DNA of 32,152 nucleotides, from positions 1-32,152 of the forward strand of contig NKXK01000011.1 in the NCBI GenBank assembly GCA_004379165.1. The letters are read 5' to 3'. The position numbers were made by a program, and so were the translations under genes. This document shows positions 15,763 through 24,159 of this stretch, piece after piece. Each line of letters begins with the position of its first letter. Within the stretch, counting starts at the first letter, position 1. This DNA comes from Rhodocyclaceae bacterium. Its GTDB lineage: Bacteria; Pseudomonadota; Gammaproteobacteria; Burkholderiales; Rhodocyclaceae. The notes under the pieces are model-generated. The model had not been told where the DNA came from and did no database searches. It saw only the letters and a program-made list of their open reading frames with translations.

Positions 15763-17025
15763 TTACTTGGCTTCCGGCTCGTCCTTCTTCTTGTCGTTGC
15801 CCGGAATGTACGGCGACCACGGGGCGGCCTTGACCGGACCGGAGGTCTTCCAGACGACATTGAACTGACCGTCGGCCTTCACTTCGCCGATGAACACCGG
15901 CTTGTGCAGGTGGTGGTTCTTCTCGTCCATCTTCACTTCGAAGCCGGACGGGGCCTTGAAAATCTGGCCGGCCATGGCGGCGATGACCTTGTCGGTGTCG
16001 GTGGACTTGGCCTTCTCGACCGCCTGCTTCCACATATGGATACCGATGTAGGTGGCTTCCATCGGGTCGTTGGTGACGACGGTCTTGGCGTTCGGCAGCT
16101 TCTGCTTGACGGCCCAGTCCTTGTACATCTTGATGAACTTGGTGTTCTCGGCGTTCTTCAGCGACTGGAAGTAGTTCCAGGCAGCGAGGTGGCCAACCAG
16201 CGGCTTGGTATCGACCCCGCGCAGTTCCTCTTCGCCCACGGAGAAGGCGACGACCGGCACATCGGTGGCCTTCAGGCCGGCGTTGCCGAGTTCCTTGTAG
16301 AAGGGCACGTTGGAGTCGCCGTTGATGGTGGAGACGACGGCGGTCTTCTTGCCTTCGGAGGCGAACTTCTTGATCTTGGCGATGATGGTCTGGTAATCGC
16401 TATGACCGAACGGGGTGTACTCTTCCATGATGTCGGCTTCGGCCACGCCCTTGGACTTCAGGAAGGCGCGCAGGATCTTGTTGGTCGTGCGCGGATAGAC
16501 GTAGTCGGTGCCGAGCAGCACCCAGCGCTTGGCTTCGCCGCCGTCCTTGGACATCAGGTATTCGACGGCCGGGATGGCTTGCTGGTTGGGCGCGGCGCCG
16601 GTGTAGAAAACGTTCTTTTCGAGTTCTTCACCTTCATATTGAACCGGGTAAAACAGCAGGCCGTTCAGTTCCTTGTAAACCGGCAGCACCGACTTGCGGG
16701 AAACCGAGGTCCAGCAGCCGAAGGTGACGGCGACCTTGTCCTTGGTCAGCAGCTGGCGGGCCTTTTCGGCGAACAGCGGCCAGTTGGACGCCGGATCGAC
16801 GACGACTGGCTCGAGCTTCTTGCCCATCACGCCGCCGGCCTTGTTGATTTCCTCGATGGTCATCAGCGCCGTTTCCTTGAGCGCCGTTTCCGAAATGGCC
16901 ATGGTGCCCGACAGCGAGTGCAGGATGCCGACCTTGATGGTCTCGGCGGCGTGGGCGGTCATGCCGATGGCGGAGAGGGAAGCGGCCAGGACGGTGGCCT
17001 TGATGAAGTTACGGCGAGTGCTCAT
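15763..17025 (-). CDS. urtA: Urea ABC transporter substrate-binding protein UrtA (420 aa)
   Basis: Periplasmic urea-binding protein of the urea ABC importer. The N terminus STRRNFIKATVLAASLSAIG with cleavage after AHAA looks like a Tat-type signal (twin Arg plus hydrophobic core), as in many UrtA. Family segments include IKVGILHSLSGTMAISE, FGCWTSVSRKSVLPV, YPVQYEGEE and SNVPFYKEL. The ATG at 17025 has AAGGAG about 6 nt upstream. Its promoter region is shared, in divergent orientation, with the nifN promoter. It is separated from its permease genes by three plus-strand genes and cynS. Confidence 0.97.
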   Translation of the reverse strand: MSTRRNFIKATVLAASLSAIGMTAHAAETIKVGILHSLSGTMAISETALKETALMTIEEINKAGGVMGKKLEPVVVDPASNWPLFAEKARQLLTKDKVAVTFGCWTSVSRKSVLPVYKELNGLLFYPVQYEGEELEKNVFYTGAAPNQQAIPAVEYLMSKDGGEAKRWVLLGTDYVYPRTTNKILRAFLKSKGVAEADIMEEYTPFGHSDYQTIIAKIKKFASEGKKTAVVSTINGDSNVPFYKELGNAGLKATDVPVVAFSVGEEELRGVDTKPLVGHLAAWNYFQSLKNAENTKFIKMYKDWAVKQKLPNAKTVVTNDPMEATYIGIHMWKQAVEKAKSTDTDKVIAAMAGQIFKAPSGFEVKMDEKNHHLHKPVFIGEVKADGQFNVVWKTSGPVKAAPWSPYIPGNDKKKDEPEAK

Positions 17026-17063
17026 GGAAGCTCCTTGGACGTTGGGTGATCGGGCTGCGTTGT

Positions 17064-17130
17064 TGCAGTGCAGCGTCAGATTACGGCCGGGGAGAGGCAG
17101 CAGAAATACGTCAGATTGCGTACAGCGGCG
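17064..17130 (-). promoter_or_regulatory. urtA upstream control block (paralogous to that of urtB)
   Basis: It is the counterpart of 13689-13755. The minus strand carries the palindrome TACGCAATCTGACGTA at 17107-17122 just upstream of a candidate TTTCTG-N17-TAATCT promoter. The palindrome placement is that of a class II activator site. The regulator is unknown. Confidence 0.6.
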
Positions 17131-17222
17131 TAGTGGCTGTTATTGGGCGTGGCATGAGCCTGGAATGCCTTTGGGCAGCGCCTGACATCCGACAAGCCAG
17201 GCCGGGTCTTATTCCGGATTGT

Positions 17223-17238
17223 TGTCGCATTTGCGACA
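17223..17238. promoter_or_regulatory. NifA upstream activator site for nifN
   Basis: TGTCGCATTTGCGACA is an exact TGT-N10-ACA and nearly a full palindrome. It is the exact reverse complement of the site upstream of iscA (21389). It sits 40 nt before the sigma54 element. Confidence 0.85.
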
Positions 17239-17278
17239 GGCGCGTTTCCAAGTCGTTGTTTAATTGATGTTGTTTTCT

Positions 17279-17294
17279 TGGCGCGCTCCTTGCT
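17279..17294 (+). promoter_or_regulatory. Sigma54 -24/-12 promoter of the nifN operon
   Basis: TGGCGCGCTCCTTGCT matches the consensus TGGCACG-N4-TTGCT with one change and exact GG-N10-GC spacing. The predicted start is near 17306, 24 nt before the nifN ATG. Confidence 0.88.
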
Positions 17295-17329
17295 GAGATG
17301 AAGGCAATCTCAACAGGACGACGCCCAAA

Positions 17330-18736
17330 ATGGCAGAAATCATCCACTCGAAGAAGGCGCTGGCGGTCAATCCGCTGAAGGTCAGCCAGCCGGTTGGCGC
17401 TTCGCTGGCCTTCCTTGGCCTGGCCCGCAGCCTGCCGCTGATGCACGGCTCGCAGGGCTGTACGGCCTTCGGCAAGGTGTTCTTCGTGCGCCACTTCCGC
17501 GAGCCTATCCCGCTGCAGACAACGGCGATGGATCAGGTGTCGACCATCATGGGCGCCGACGACAACATTATCGAAGCCCTGCGGACGCTTTCCGACAAGA
17601 GCAAGCCGGACATCATCGGTCTGGTGACCACCGGCCTGTCGGAAACTCAGGGCACCGACATCCACCGTGCAGTGCGCGACTTCCGCGAAAAGTACCCGGA
17701 GTACGCCGGCGTCGGCGTGGTTGCCATCAATACGCCCGACTATCTGGGGTGTCTGGAAAGCGGCTATGCGCTAGCCATCGAAGGTGTCATCAATGCCCTG
17801 GTGCCGGCCAGCAACTGTGCTGGGAAGCGTCCGAAACAGGTCAACGTGCTCGCCTCAGGCATGTTGACGCCGGGTGATATCGACGCGATCCGGGAATGGA
17901 TCGAGGCTTTCGGCCTGCGGGCCGTGGTGCTGCCCGATATCGGCGATTCGCTCGACGGTCACCTGATCGAGGCGGAAACCTCGTCCCTGACCATTGGCGG
18001 CACGCCGCGCGTCGAAATCGAATCGATGGGCGAGTCCGTGGCGACGCTGGTCATTGGTCCCTCCCTGAACAAGGCGGCTGATCTGCTCAAGGGCAAGACC
18101 GGTGTGCCGGACTATCGCTTTGAAGGCCTGATGGGGCTCGACGATTGCGACGCCTTTACGCAGGCGCTGGCCGAAATTTCCGGGAATCCGGTGCCGGCGA
18201 GGATCGAACGCCAGCGCGCGCAGTTGCAGGATGCGATGGTCGACAGCCATTTCATGCTTGGCTTCGCCCGCATCGCGCTGGCGGCCGACCCCGATCTGCT
18301 CGGCCAGCAGGTGCGTTTCCTGACCGGCATGGGTGCCGAAATCGTCGCCGCCGTCAGCCCGCACAAACATGACAGCCTGGCCGGGCTGCCGATTCCCAAG
18401 GTCGTCATCGGTGACCTCGAGGATATGGAGAAAGCCGCCCGCGACGGCGCCGCGCAGCTGGTGATGGCCAATTCGCACGCCGCCGACACCGCCAGCCGAC
18501 TGAGGCTGCCGCTGCTGCGTGCCGGTTTTCCGCAGTACGACCTTGTGGGTGGTTATGCCCGCACCTGGGTGGGCTACCGCGGTTCGCGGCAGGCCTTGTT
18601 CGACATTGCCAATCTGATGCTGGAGCAACACCATGAACTCGACGCCTATCGCTCAATCTACTGGGACGACGACCGCGACGGCGGCGTCGGCAAGCAACAT
18701 GTCATCTCGTCGGCTGCAGCTGGTCTGGTCCATTAG
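17330..18736 (+). CDS. nifN: Nitrogenase FeMo-cofactor scaffold protein NifN (468 aa)
   Basis: Beta-type subunit of the NifEN scaffold, on which the NifB-cofactor is converted to FeMo-co. The start [24 protein letters not shown] and the segment [31 protein letters not shown] are NifN hallmarks, with the conserved cluster-ligand Cys in SQGC. The later [15 protein letters not shown] is also typical. It is full length. Unusually, nifE does not precede it: the gene has its own NifA/sigma54 promoter and urtA lies upstream in the opposite direction. nifX follows after 16 nt. Confidence 0.96.
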   Translation: MAEIIHSKKALAVNPLKVSQPVGASLAFLGLARSLPLMHGSQGCTAFGKVFFVRHFREPIPLQTTAMDQVSTIMGADDNIIEALRTLSDKSKPDIIGLVTTGLSETQGTDIHRAVRDFREKYPEYAGVGVVAINTPDYLGCLESGYALAIEGVINALVPASNCAGKRPKQVNVLASGMLTPGDIDAIREWIEAFGLRAVVLPDIGDSLDGHLIEAETSSLTIGGTPRVEIESMGESVATLVIGPSLNKAADLLKGKTGVPDYRFEGLMGLDDCDAFTQALAEISGNPVPARIERQRAQLQDAMVDSHFMLGFARIALAADPDLLGQQVRFLTGMGAEIVAAVSPHKHDSLAGLPIPKVVIGDLEDMEKAARDGAAQLVMANSHAADTASRLRLPLLRAGFPQYDLVGGYARTWVGYRGSRQALFDIANLMLEQHHELDAYRSIYWDDDRDGGVGKQHVISSAAAGLVH

Positions 18737-18752
18737 GCAGGAGCCCGACGCC

Positions 18753-19178
18753 ATGCTCAAGGTCGCCTTCGCCTCCACGGACCGCACTCGGGTCAATCAG
18801 CACTTCGGCGCGGCCGAGGGCTTTGTCATCTACGAAGTGACGCCGGACAAGGCGACGCTGGTCGGCGTTGCCGAATTTGCCGAAGAGGCGATGGATGGCA
18901 ACGAGGACAAGCTGGCGGCGAAGATCGACTTTCTCGACGGTTGTGCGGCTATTTACGTGATGGCGATTGGCGCCTCGGCGATCAAGAAGCTGATGGCCAA
19001 GGGCGTGCAGCCGATCCGTGTCGATGAGCAGGATGGCATCGACGAACTGCTGGTCGAAATTTCAAAAGCGATGAGCGATGGCGGCGTGGCCTGGATCGAC
19101 CGCGCCATTGCCGCCCAGGACAAGTCCAAGTCCGAAGATCGTTTTGCCGCAATGGAATCGGAAGGCTGGGACGGCTGA
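18753..19178 (+). CDS. nifX: FeMo-co biosynthesis protein NifX (141 aa)
   Basis: Small carrier that binds NifB-co and VK-cluster during FeMo-co assembly. Family features are the start MLKVAFASTDRTRVNQHFGAA, the central DGCAAIYVMAIGASAIKKLM, and GVQPIRV. The ATG at 18753 is used, with CAGGAG about 9 nt upstream; the frame is open further upstream but overlaps nifN. Its stop overlaps the next start (TGATG). Confidence 0.95.
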   Translation: MLKVAFASTDRTRVNQHFGAAEGFVIYEVTPDKATLVGVAEFAEEAMDGNEDKLAAKIDFLDGCAAIYVMAIGASAIKKLMAKGVQPIRVDEQDGIDELLVEISKAMSDGGVAWIDRAIAAQDKSKSEDRFAAMESEGWDG

Positions 19179-19636
19179 TGGCGAGCGGGATGATCGAACA
19201 CCGCGGCATCGTCCAGCGCGTCGAGGCCGGGCAGGCGTGGGTCGCCATGGAAACCGCCGGCTGTTCGGCCTGCGGCCAGGGGGGCAGTTGCGGCATCGGC
19301 AAGATGGCAGCGGGACGTCCGGCGACGATGCTGCGCATTCCGGTTTCCGGCGACATCAAGGCCGGCGATCTGGTGCTGATCGGGCTGCCGGAAAACAAGC
19401 TGACCCTGTCGGCGCTGCTTGGCTACCTTTTTCCGGCGTTTGCCATGATTTTCGGTGCCTGGTTGGGAACGCGCCTGACCGGCAGCGACGGGGCGACCGC
19501 ACTTGGCGCCATCGTCGGCTTTCTGGGTGCCCTGATCATCGCCCGAGTGGTCCTCGCCGTGGTGCCTGGCCTGCTGCCTGCACCGCAACTGATTCCGATT
19601 CATTCACCTTCCAATGTACTCGCCAAGGAGCACTAA
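19178..19636 (+). CDS. RseC/SoxR-reducing-system-like membrane protein (152 aa)
   Basis: RseC-type inner-membrane protein. An N-terminal cytoplasmic domain carries a Cys cluster, CSACGQGGSCG (C-x2-C-x5-C), in the pattern GxVxRVExGxAWVxMExxxxCSAC, followed by two membrane helices at about 78-96 and 103-125. RseC proteins are tied to Rnf-type electron-transport complexes and SoxR reduction. Here the gene is embedded in a nif operon (one-base overlap with nifX), so I infer a link to electron supply or to an Rnf complex encoded elsewhere. The family call is by motif and topology. Confidence 0.8.
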   Translation: MASGMIEHRGIVQRVEAGQAWVAMETAGCSACGQGGSCGIGKMAAGRPATMLRIPVSGDIKAGDLVLIGLPENKLTLSALLGYLFPAFAMIFGAWLGTRLTGSDGATALGAIVGFLGALIIARVVLAVVPGLLPAPQLIPIHSPSNVLAKEH

Positions 19637-19637
19637 C

Positions 19638-20099
19638 ATGACTGAAGCAGTCGCCGCCGATCCCATCCTGGAAACCGATTTCATCAAGGAAATGACGCGC
19701 CAGATGCGCGCCCTCGACACCTACGGCACCTATCAGGGCTGGTCGGTCGAGAAGATTCTTGACCCCTATGTTCTGACCAAGGAGCGCAAGGCCGAGATTC
19801 CGCTGGTCGGAGATCCGGATGACGAGACCATCTCGCGCGTCAAGGCCTTCTACAACGCCATCGCCGTGCTGATCGAAAAGGAGTGCAAGCTGCTCGCCGT
19901 GCCGCTGGTGCACCTGACGCACGAAGGCTTTGGCCGGGCGCTGATCACTGTCGGCAAGCTGGTCGCGGTCGACAAGACCCTGCGCGACGTGCATCGCTTC
20001 GGCTTTGCCAGCCTGTCCAAGATGAAGGACGAGGGCGACAAGATTCTGGGCGTCGCGCTGGAGCGCATCGGCCAGCATCCGGGCGTTGCCGGCCTGTAA
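19638..20099 (+). CDS. NifX-associated nitrogen fixation protein (153 aa)
   Basis: Belongs to the DUF269 family that regularly follows nifX. Characteristic segments are FIKEMTRQMRALDTYGTYQGWS, KILDPYVLTKERKAEIPLVGDPD and FYNAIAVLIEKE. A soluble helical protein of the expected length. AAGGAG lies 9 nt before the ATG. Its biochemical role is not established; the constant position next to nifX argues for FeMo-co assembly or insertion. Confidence 0.92.
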   Translation: MTEAVAADPILETDFIKEMTRQMRALDTYGTYQGWSVEKILDPYVLTKERKAEIPLVGDPDDETISRVKAFYNAIAVLIEKECKLLAVPLVHLTHEGFGRALITVGKLVAVDKTLRDVHRFGFASLSKMKDEGDKILGVALERIGQHPGVAGL

Positions 20100-20121
20100 G
20101 GCAAAGGCCAGGGAGAACAAG

Positions 20122-20331
20122 ATGAGCGCAGAAGAACTCGCCGCCCTCGACAAGGAAGTGAAGAAGCTCAAGCGCATCGCTTCCGAATGGGCATCCCAGT
20201 TGCACGATCTGGTGGAGGACCGCCTGCCGGCGGGCTACCACGAGATTCCGGGTATTTCCCAATCCACTTATGATGCCTGCAAGGCCTGGGCGGATGCCAG
20301 CGCCCGCCTTGCTGCGGCACAGAAAGGCTGA
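20122..20331 (+). CDS. Small nif-cluster protein, DUF683/CCE_0567 type (69 aa)
   Basis: Short helical-hairpin protein with the conserved start MSAEELAALDKEVKKLKRIASEWASQLHDLVEDRLP. A homologue has been described as a small metal-binding dimer, but I cannot assign metal ligands with confidence here. The ATG at 20122 follows GGGAG by about 6 nt. It lies directly between the NifX-associated gene and fdxB, which is its usual place in proteobacterial nif clusters. Confidence 0.88.
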   Translation: MSAEELAALDKEVKKLKRIASEWASQLHDLVEDRLPAGYHEIPGISQSTYDACKAWADASARLAAAQKG

Positions 20332-20334
20332 ACG

Positions 20335-20610
20335 ATGATTACCGGCTTGACCCGCGGCGGCGCGGAATGGACGCCCCAGTTCGTCACCGACCTGAACCAG
20401 GAAAAGTGCATCGGCTGCGGCCGTTGCTACAAGGTTTGCCCGCGCAATGTGCTCGATCTCGTCGAACGCGATATCGACGACGATGACGATGGCGACGACG
20501 ACAACACCATGGTGATGAGCATTGCCAATGCCATGGACTGCATCGGCTGTGGTTCCTGCGGCCGGGTGTGCCCGAAGAACTGCTACACCTACGCACCGGC
20601 CAGCGCCTGA
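20335..20610 (+). CDS. fdxB: Nif-specific ferredoxin III FdxB (91 aa)
   Basis: 2[4Fe-4S] ferredoxin of the nitrogenase-linked type. The first cluster motif CIGCGRCYKVCP uses Cys25, 28, 31 and 35. The second, CIGCGSCGRVCPKNC, uses Cys69, 72, 75 and 79, with Cys83 extra. Between them is a long, very acidic loop (about residues 46-56, nearly all Asp) that should sit on the surface. Probably an electron donor in FeMo-co assembly rather than to NifH directly. It starts 3 nt after the previous stop and overlaps the next start by one base. Confidence 0.95.
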   Translation: MITGLTRGGAEWTPQFVTDLNQEKCIGCGRCYKVCPRNVLDLVERDIDDDDDGDDDNTMVMSIANAMDCIGCGSCGRVCPKNCYTYAPASA

Positions 20611-20957
20611 TGTCTTACGTTCTGCCGCCCGATCCGGATGTTGGCGCTGCCGTCTGCGCTGCCTTGCGGTCGCAGGTCGAGAAGCTCGGGCTGTCGATTG
20701 GCGACGAGCCAAACTGGCTGGCGGCCAGCTTCGAGGAGGTGGTCGATCCCTTCTCGCGGGAGGTGAGCAAGGTTGCCTTCTGGCGCGGGGGCCAACGTTT
20801 CGGCAAGGCCACCTTCTTTCCCGACGGCCGGATCTTCGCCGAATATCAGGTGCTGCAGTCGTATCCGGCTCAGCCCGGACATTACGTCGATTATGTTCAG
20901 GTCTGGGGTCGTCCGGAGCGCCTGAGGGGCGATGCCGTCATTGCAGAACAGCCTTGA
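20610..20957 (+). CDS. Unknown nif-operon protein (115 aa)
   Basis: I do not recognise the family. Soluble, one Cys, aromatic-rich C-terminal half (FWRGGQRFGKATFFPDGRIFAEYQVLQSYP), suggesting a beta-sheet protein. No signal or membrane segment. The ATG at 20610 overlaps the fdxB stop (TGATG), so it is translationally coupled to a nif ferredoxin. It is followed by another unknown gene and then the next nif operon. The context points to an accessory role in nitrogenase assembly or electron transfer. Confidence 0.75.
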   Translation: MSYVLPPDPDVGAAVCAALRSQVEKLGLSIGDEPNWLAASFEEVVDPFSREVSKVAFWRGGQRFGKATFFPDGRIFAEYQVLQSYPAQPGHYVDYVQVWGRPERLRGDAVIAEQP

Positions 20958-20958
20958 G

Positions 20959-21387
20959 ATGCCGGCCGGTTTGCCGGCAGCCCCGAGGCTGATACTGGTT
21001 CATAAGCAGGCGACCAGCGGCCGGGTACGTTTTCTCTGCCTGCCTAAGGGTATCCTCGCGTTTCAGCCTTTGCCGGAGTTGTCGGCGCTGCGTGACGAGG
21101 GCTACTCCCCGACTGTGCATATGCATCCCGTCGCCTTGGTACGTGAGGCCGAGTTGCGCCTGGGCCTCCCTGAAGAAGGGTTGATTCCCGACGGCGAGTT
21201 TTCCGCCTGGGTCGATACGCCGGCAGGCGATGTGCCGGTGTTGCTCGCGCTGTTTTCCGGCATTGATCCGCCCTTTGCCGTCGCCGAACGCTGTCGGGGG
21301 CGTTTCATCGCCCTGACCGAGGCACGTCATCTCTCCGATGTCGAGCGCAATCTGCTGCGGCGGGTGTACGAACATTTGCTGGGTTGA
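20959..21387 (+). CDS. Unknown nif-operon protein (142 aa)
   Basis: Not recognised. It lacks the Cys cluster expected of NifQ, which often occupies this position. It contains VHMHPVALVREAELRLGLPEEGL and a second half rich in hydrophobic and acidic residues (DVPVLLALFSGIDPPF). The start at 20959 lies one base past the upstream stop; an ATG at 20932 in the same frame would overlap the previous gene by 26 nt. It is the last gene of the nifN operon. The NifA site of the next operon begins two bases after its stop, and no terminator is visible. Confidence 0.7.
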   Translation: MPAGLPAAPRLILVHKQATSGRVRFLCLPKGILAFQPLPELSALRDEGYSPTVHMHPVALVREAELRLGLPEEGLIPDGEFSAWVDTPAGDVPVLLALFSGIDPPFAVAERCRGRFIALTEARHLSDVERNLLRRVYEHLLG

Positions 21388-21388
21388 T

Positions 21389-21404
21389 TGTCGCAAATGC
21401 GACA
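21389..21404. promoter_or_regulatory. NifA upstream activator site for iscA-nifUS
   Basis: TGTCGCAAATGCGACA is an exact TGT-N10-ACA with nearly perfect palindromy, 57 nt before the sigma54 element. It is the reverse complement of the nifN site at 17223. Confidence 0.87.
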
Positions 21405-21461
21405 AGACGCTGTGATCTTGTAAATCGTTTAAATACAGTGTTTTGGGGTTGTTCTGCGAGA

Positions 21462-21477
21462 TGGCACAGGGTTTGCA
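21462..21477 (+). promoter_or_regulatory. Sigma54 -24/-12 promoter of iscA-nifU-nifS
   Basis: TGGCACAGGGTTTGCA is a near-consensus element with exact GG-N10-GC spacing. The predicted start is near 21488, followed by GGGAGAA before the ATG at 21510. Confidence 0.9.
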
Positions 21478-21509
21478 ATGACTGAACCATCACTTCTGGG
21501 AGAACAGCC

Positions 21510-21833
21510 ATGATCAACCTCACCCCCGCCGCAGTCAAAGCCGTACAACGCTTTATCCGTGGTTCCGAAACGCCGGTTGCCGGCCTGCGCCTGATGATTT
21601 CCGGTGGCGGCTGCTCCGGCCTCCAGTACGGCATGAAGCTCGAAGCCGACAAGGCCGAGGATGATTGGGAATTCGAGTTCGAGGGCGTCAAGCTGCTCGT
21701 CGATCCGATGACCTTTCCGATGATCGACAACGTCACGGTCGATTTCGTCGATACGCTGACCCATACCGGCTTCAAGTTCGACAACCCCAACGCCAGCGCG
21801 CAGTGTTCCTGCGGCTCGTCCTTCTCGGTCTAA
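21510..21833 (+). CDS. iscA: Nif-type A-type Fe-S carrier IscA (107 aa)
   Basis: A-type iron-sulfur carrier of the nif system. The three conserved cysteines are Cys35 (GGGCSG) and Cys99 and Cys101 (QCSCGSSF). First gene of the operon, 12 nt before nifU, with GGGAG ahead of the ATG. It probably passes clusters to nitrogenase components alongside NifU. Confidence 0.95.
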   Translation: MINLTPAAVKAVQRFIRGSETPVAGLRLMISGGGCSGLQYGMKLEADKAEDDWEFEFEGVKLLVDPMTFPMIDNVTVDFVDTLTHTGFKFDNPNASAQCSCGSSFSV

Positions 21834-21845
21834 GGAGAGAAACTC

Positions 21846-22742
21846 ATGTGGGAATACTCGGAAAAGGTTCGCGAACACTTCTTCAACCCGCGCAATTCCG
21901 GCCCGCTGGAAGAAGCCAATGGCATCGGCGATGTCGGCTCCATCCAGTGCGGCGATGCGCTGCGTTTGATGCTCAAGGTCGAGCCGGAAACGGAAATCAT
22001 CCAGGATGCACACTTCCAGACCTTTGGCTGTGGCTCGGCCATTGCGTCGTCGTCGGCGCTGACCGAGATCATCAAGGGCATGACGCTGGATGAAGCGCTC
22101 AAGGTTTCCAATCAGGACATCGCCGATTTCCTCGACGGTCTGCCGCCGGAAAAGATGCACTGCTCGGTGATGGGGCGCGAAGCCCTGCAGGCCGCCATCG
22201 CCAATTATCGCGGCGAGGAATGGTCGGATGACCACGAGGAAGGCGCGCTGATCTGCAAGTGTTTCGCCATCGACGCGGTGATGATCGAGGACGTGGTCAA
22301 GGCCAACGACCTGAATACCGTCGAGGAAGTGACCTTCTACACCAAGGCTGGTGGCGGCTGTGCTGCCTGCCACGAGGGCATCGAGGAAATCCTCGCCAAG
22401 GTCAAGGCCGAGCGTCCGGGCATGGGTGAAACCTCGCCGCCGGCCGCCTGTCCGGCAACGCCGGAAGCGCCGAAGCCGCCGGCCAAGAAGCTCTCCATCG
22501 TCGAGAAGATCGCCAAGATCCAGGAAGTTCTGGAGTCGGTCCGTCCGATGCTGCAGCGCGACCACGGCGATGTCGAACTGGCCGACGTGCAGGGCAAGAA
22601 GATTTACGTGCATCTCAAGGGTGCCTGCTCCGGCTGCATGATGGAAGCAGCGACGCTCGGCGGCATCCAGCAGAAGATGATCGAGACGCTCGGCGAGCTG
22701 GTGCAGGTGCTGCCGTCGTCGATGATGCCGGTCGAAGCCTGA
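21846..22742 (+). CDS. nifU: Fe-S cluster scaffold NifU (298 aa)
   Basis: Three-domain scaffold on which clusters for nitrogenase are built. The N-terminal IscU-like domain has Cys35, Cys62 and Cys106. The central [2Fe-2S] domain has Cys137, Cys139, Cys172 and Cys175. The C-terminal Nfu domain has Cys261 and Cys264 (CSGC). The first seven positions coincide with those of the Azotobacter protein. A Pro/Ala-rich linker at about 197-214 joins the last two domains. AAGGAG precedes the ATG. Confidence 0.98.
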   Translation: MWEYSEKVREHFFNPRNSGPLEEANGIGDVGSIQCGDALRLMLKVEPETEIIQDAHFQTFGCGSAIASSSALTEIIKGMTLDEALKVSNQDIADFLDGLPPEKMHCSVMGREALQAAIANYRGEEWSDDHEEGALICKCFAIDAVMIEDVVKANDLNTVEEVTFYTKAGGGCAACHEGIEEILAKVKAERPGMGETSPPAACPATPEAPKPPAKKLSIVEKIAKIQEVLESVRPMLQRDHGDVELADVQGKKIYVHLKGACSGCMMEAATLGGIQQKMIETLGELVQVLPSSMMPVEA

Positions 22743-22771
22743 GTAACGCATGACAGAACGGAAAAAGCGGC

Positions 22772-22815
22772 TGCTGCGGTGAACCCGGAAAAGCCGCCAA
22801 TTTCCCCTGTTTTCC
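22772..22815 (+). repeat. Dispersed repeat copy C (nifU-nifS gap)
   Basis: The plus strand reads TGCTGCGGTGAACCCGGAAA followed by AGCCGCCAATTTCCCC. It occupies the middle of the 103-nt gap between nifU and nifS, which are usually tightly linked. Confidence 0.7.
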
Positions 22816-22845
22816 AACCCCAATAGAGAACCCGAGGGCCGCGCC

Positions 22846-24060
22846 ATGGACAACAAACCGATCTATCTGGACAACAACGCGACGACGCGCGTCTATCCTG
22901 CCGTGGTCGAGGCGATGCTGCCGTTCTTCACCGAGCATTTCGGCAATGCCTCGTCGATTCATGCCTTCGGCAGTGAAGTTGGCAAGGCATTGAAGACAGC
23001 GCGTGGTCAGGTTCAGGCGCTGCTTGGCGCCGAGCATGACTCCGAAATCATTTTCACCTCCTGCGGCACCGAATCCGACTCGACCGCCATCCTGTCTGCG
23101 CTCAAGGCCCAGCCCGAGCGCAATACGGTGATCACGACCAATGTCGAGCACCCGGCCATCCTGACGCTGTGCGAATGGCTGGAAAAAGAGGGCTACATCG
23201 TCCATAAGCTGAAAGTGGACAAGAAGGGCCGCATCGACATGGATGAATACCGTTCCATGTTGCACGGCCGCGTCGCCATCGTTTCGGTGATGTGGGCCAA
23301 CAACGAGACCGGTACGATTTTCCCGGTCGAGGAAATGGCTGCCATCGCCAGCGCCAAGGGCATCATGTTCCATACCGATGCCGTGCAGGCCGTTGGCAAG
23401 ATCCCCATCGACCTGAAGAACACCAAGATCGACATGCTGTCGCTGTCCGGACACAAGCTGCATGCGCCCAAGGGCATCGGCGTCCTCTACCTGCGCCGCG
23501 GTTGCCGTTTCCGCCCGCTGCTGCGCGGCGGTCATCAGGAACGGGGTCGCCGCGCCGGTACCGAGGCCTCCGCATCCATCGTCGCGCTCGGCAAGGCCTG
23601 CGAGCTGGCCCTGCAGAACATGGAAAAGGAGAACACCGAGGTCCGTCGCCTGCGCGACAAGCTGGAAACGGGCATCCTCAGCCAGATCACGCACTGCTTC
23701 CCGACCGGCGATGTCAGCAACCGTTTGCCCAACACCAGCAACATCGCCTTCGAATACATCGAAGGCGAGGCCATCCTGCTGCTGTTGAACAAACTGGGCA
23801 TTGCTGCCAGCTCGGGTTCGGCCTGTACTTCCGGCTCGCTGGAACCCTCGCACGTCATGCGCGCCATGGGCATTCCCTACACCGCAGCCCACGGCACGAT
23901 CCGCTTCTCGCTCTCGGTCGACAACACCGAGGCCGAGATCGACCGGGTGATTGCCGCCGTGCCACCGATCATCGCACAACTACGCAAGCTCTCGCCCTAT
24001 TGGGGCGAAAACGGCCCGGCGGCCAATCCTGAGGCCGCCTTTGCCCCGAGCTATTCCTGA
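22846..24060 (+). CDS. nifS: Cysteine desulfurase NifS (404 aa)
   Basis: PLP enzyme that releases sulfur from cysteine for NifU-based cluster assembly. It shows MDNKPIYLDNNATTRV at the start, the PLP-binding Lys204 in SGHKLHAPKG, and the catalytic persulfide Cys327 in SSGSACTSGSLEPSHV. Length is typical. A strong terminator follows. Confidence 0.98.
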   Translation: MDNKPIYLDNNATTRVYPAVVEAMLPFFTEHFGNASSIHAFGSEVGKALKTARGQVQALLGAEHDSEIIFTSCGTESDSTAILSALKAQPERNTVITTNVEHPAILTLCEWLEKEGYIVHKLKVDKKGRIDMDEYRSMLHGRVAIVSVMWANNETGTIFPVEEMAAIASAKGIMFHTDAVQAVGKIPIDLKNTKIDMLSLSGHKLHAPKGIGVLYLRRGCRFRPLLRGGHQERGRRAGTEASASIVALGKACELALQNMEKENTEVRRLRDKLETGILSQITHCFPTGDVSNRLPNTSNIAFEYIEGEAILLLLNKLGIAASSGSACTSGSLEPSHVMRAMGIPYTAAHGTIRFSLSVDNTEAEIDRVIAAVPPIIAQLRKLSPYWGENGPAANPEAAFAPSYS

Positions 24061-24095
24061 TCAGCGCATCTGAAGTCTCTCTCTGTAGTATCTTC

Positions 24096-24127
24096 ATGCC
24101 CCGGGTGAAAATCCGGGGCATTTTTTT
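24096..24127 (+). terminator. Rho-independent terminator after nifS
   Basis: ATGCCCCGG-GTGAAAAT-CCGGGGCAT forms a perfect 9-bp stem followed by seven T. Confidence 0.95.
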
Positions 24128-24159
24128 GGATGCGTCGCCTTGCCTGAAGGTAGGCGCGG

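Noticed and set aside
20932..20958. Earlier ATG for the 142-aa nif-operon protein
   Set aside because: It would overlap the preceding gene by 26 nt, while the ATG at 20959 lies just past that stop codon, as is usual in this operon. Not excluded.
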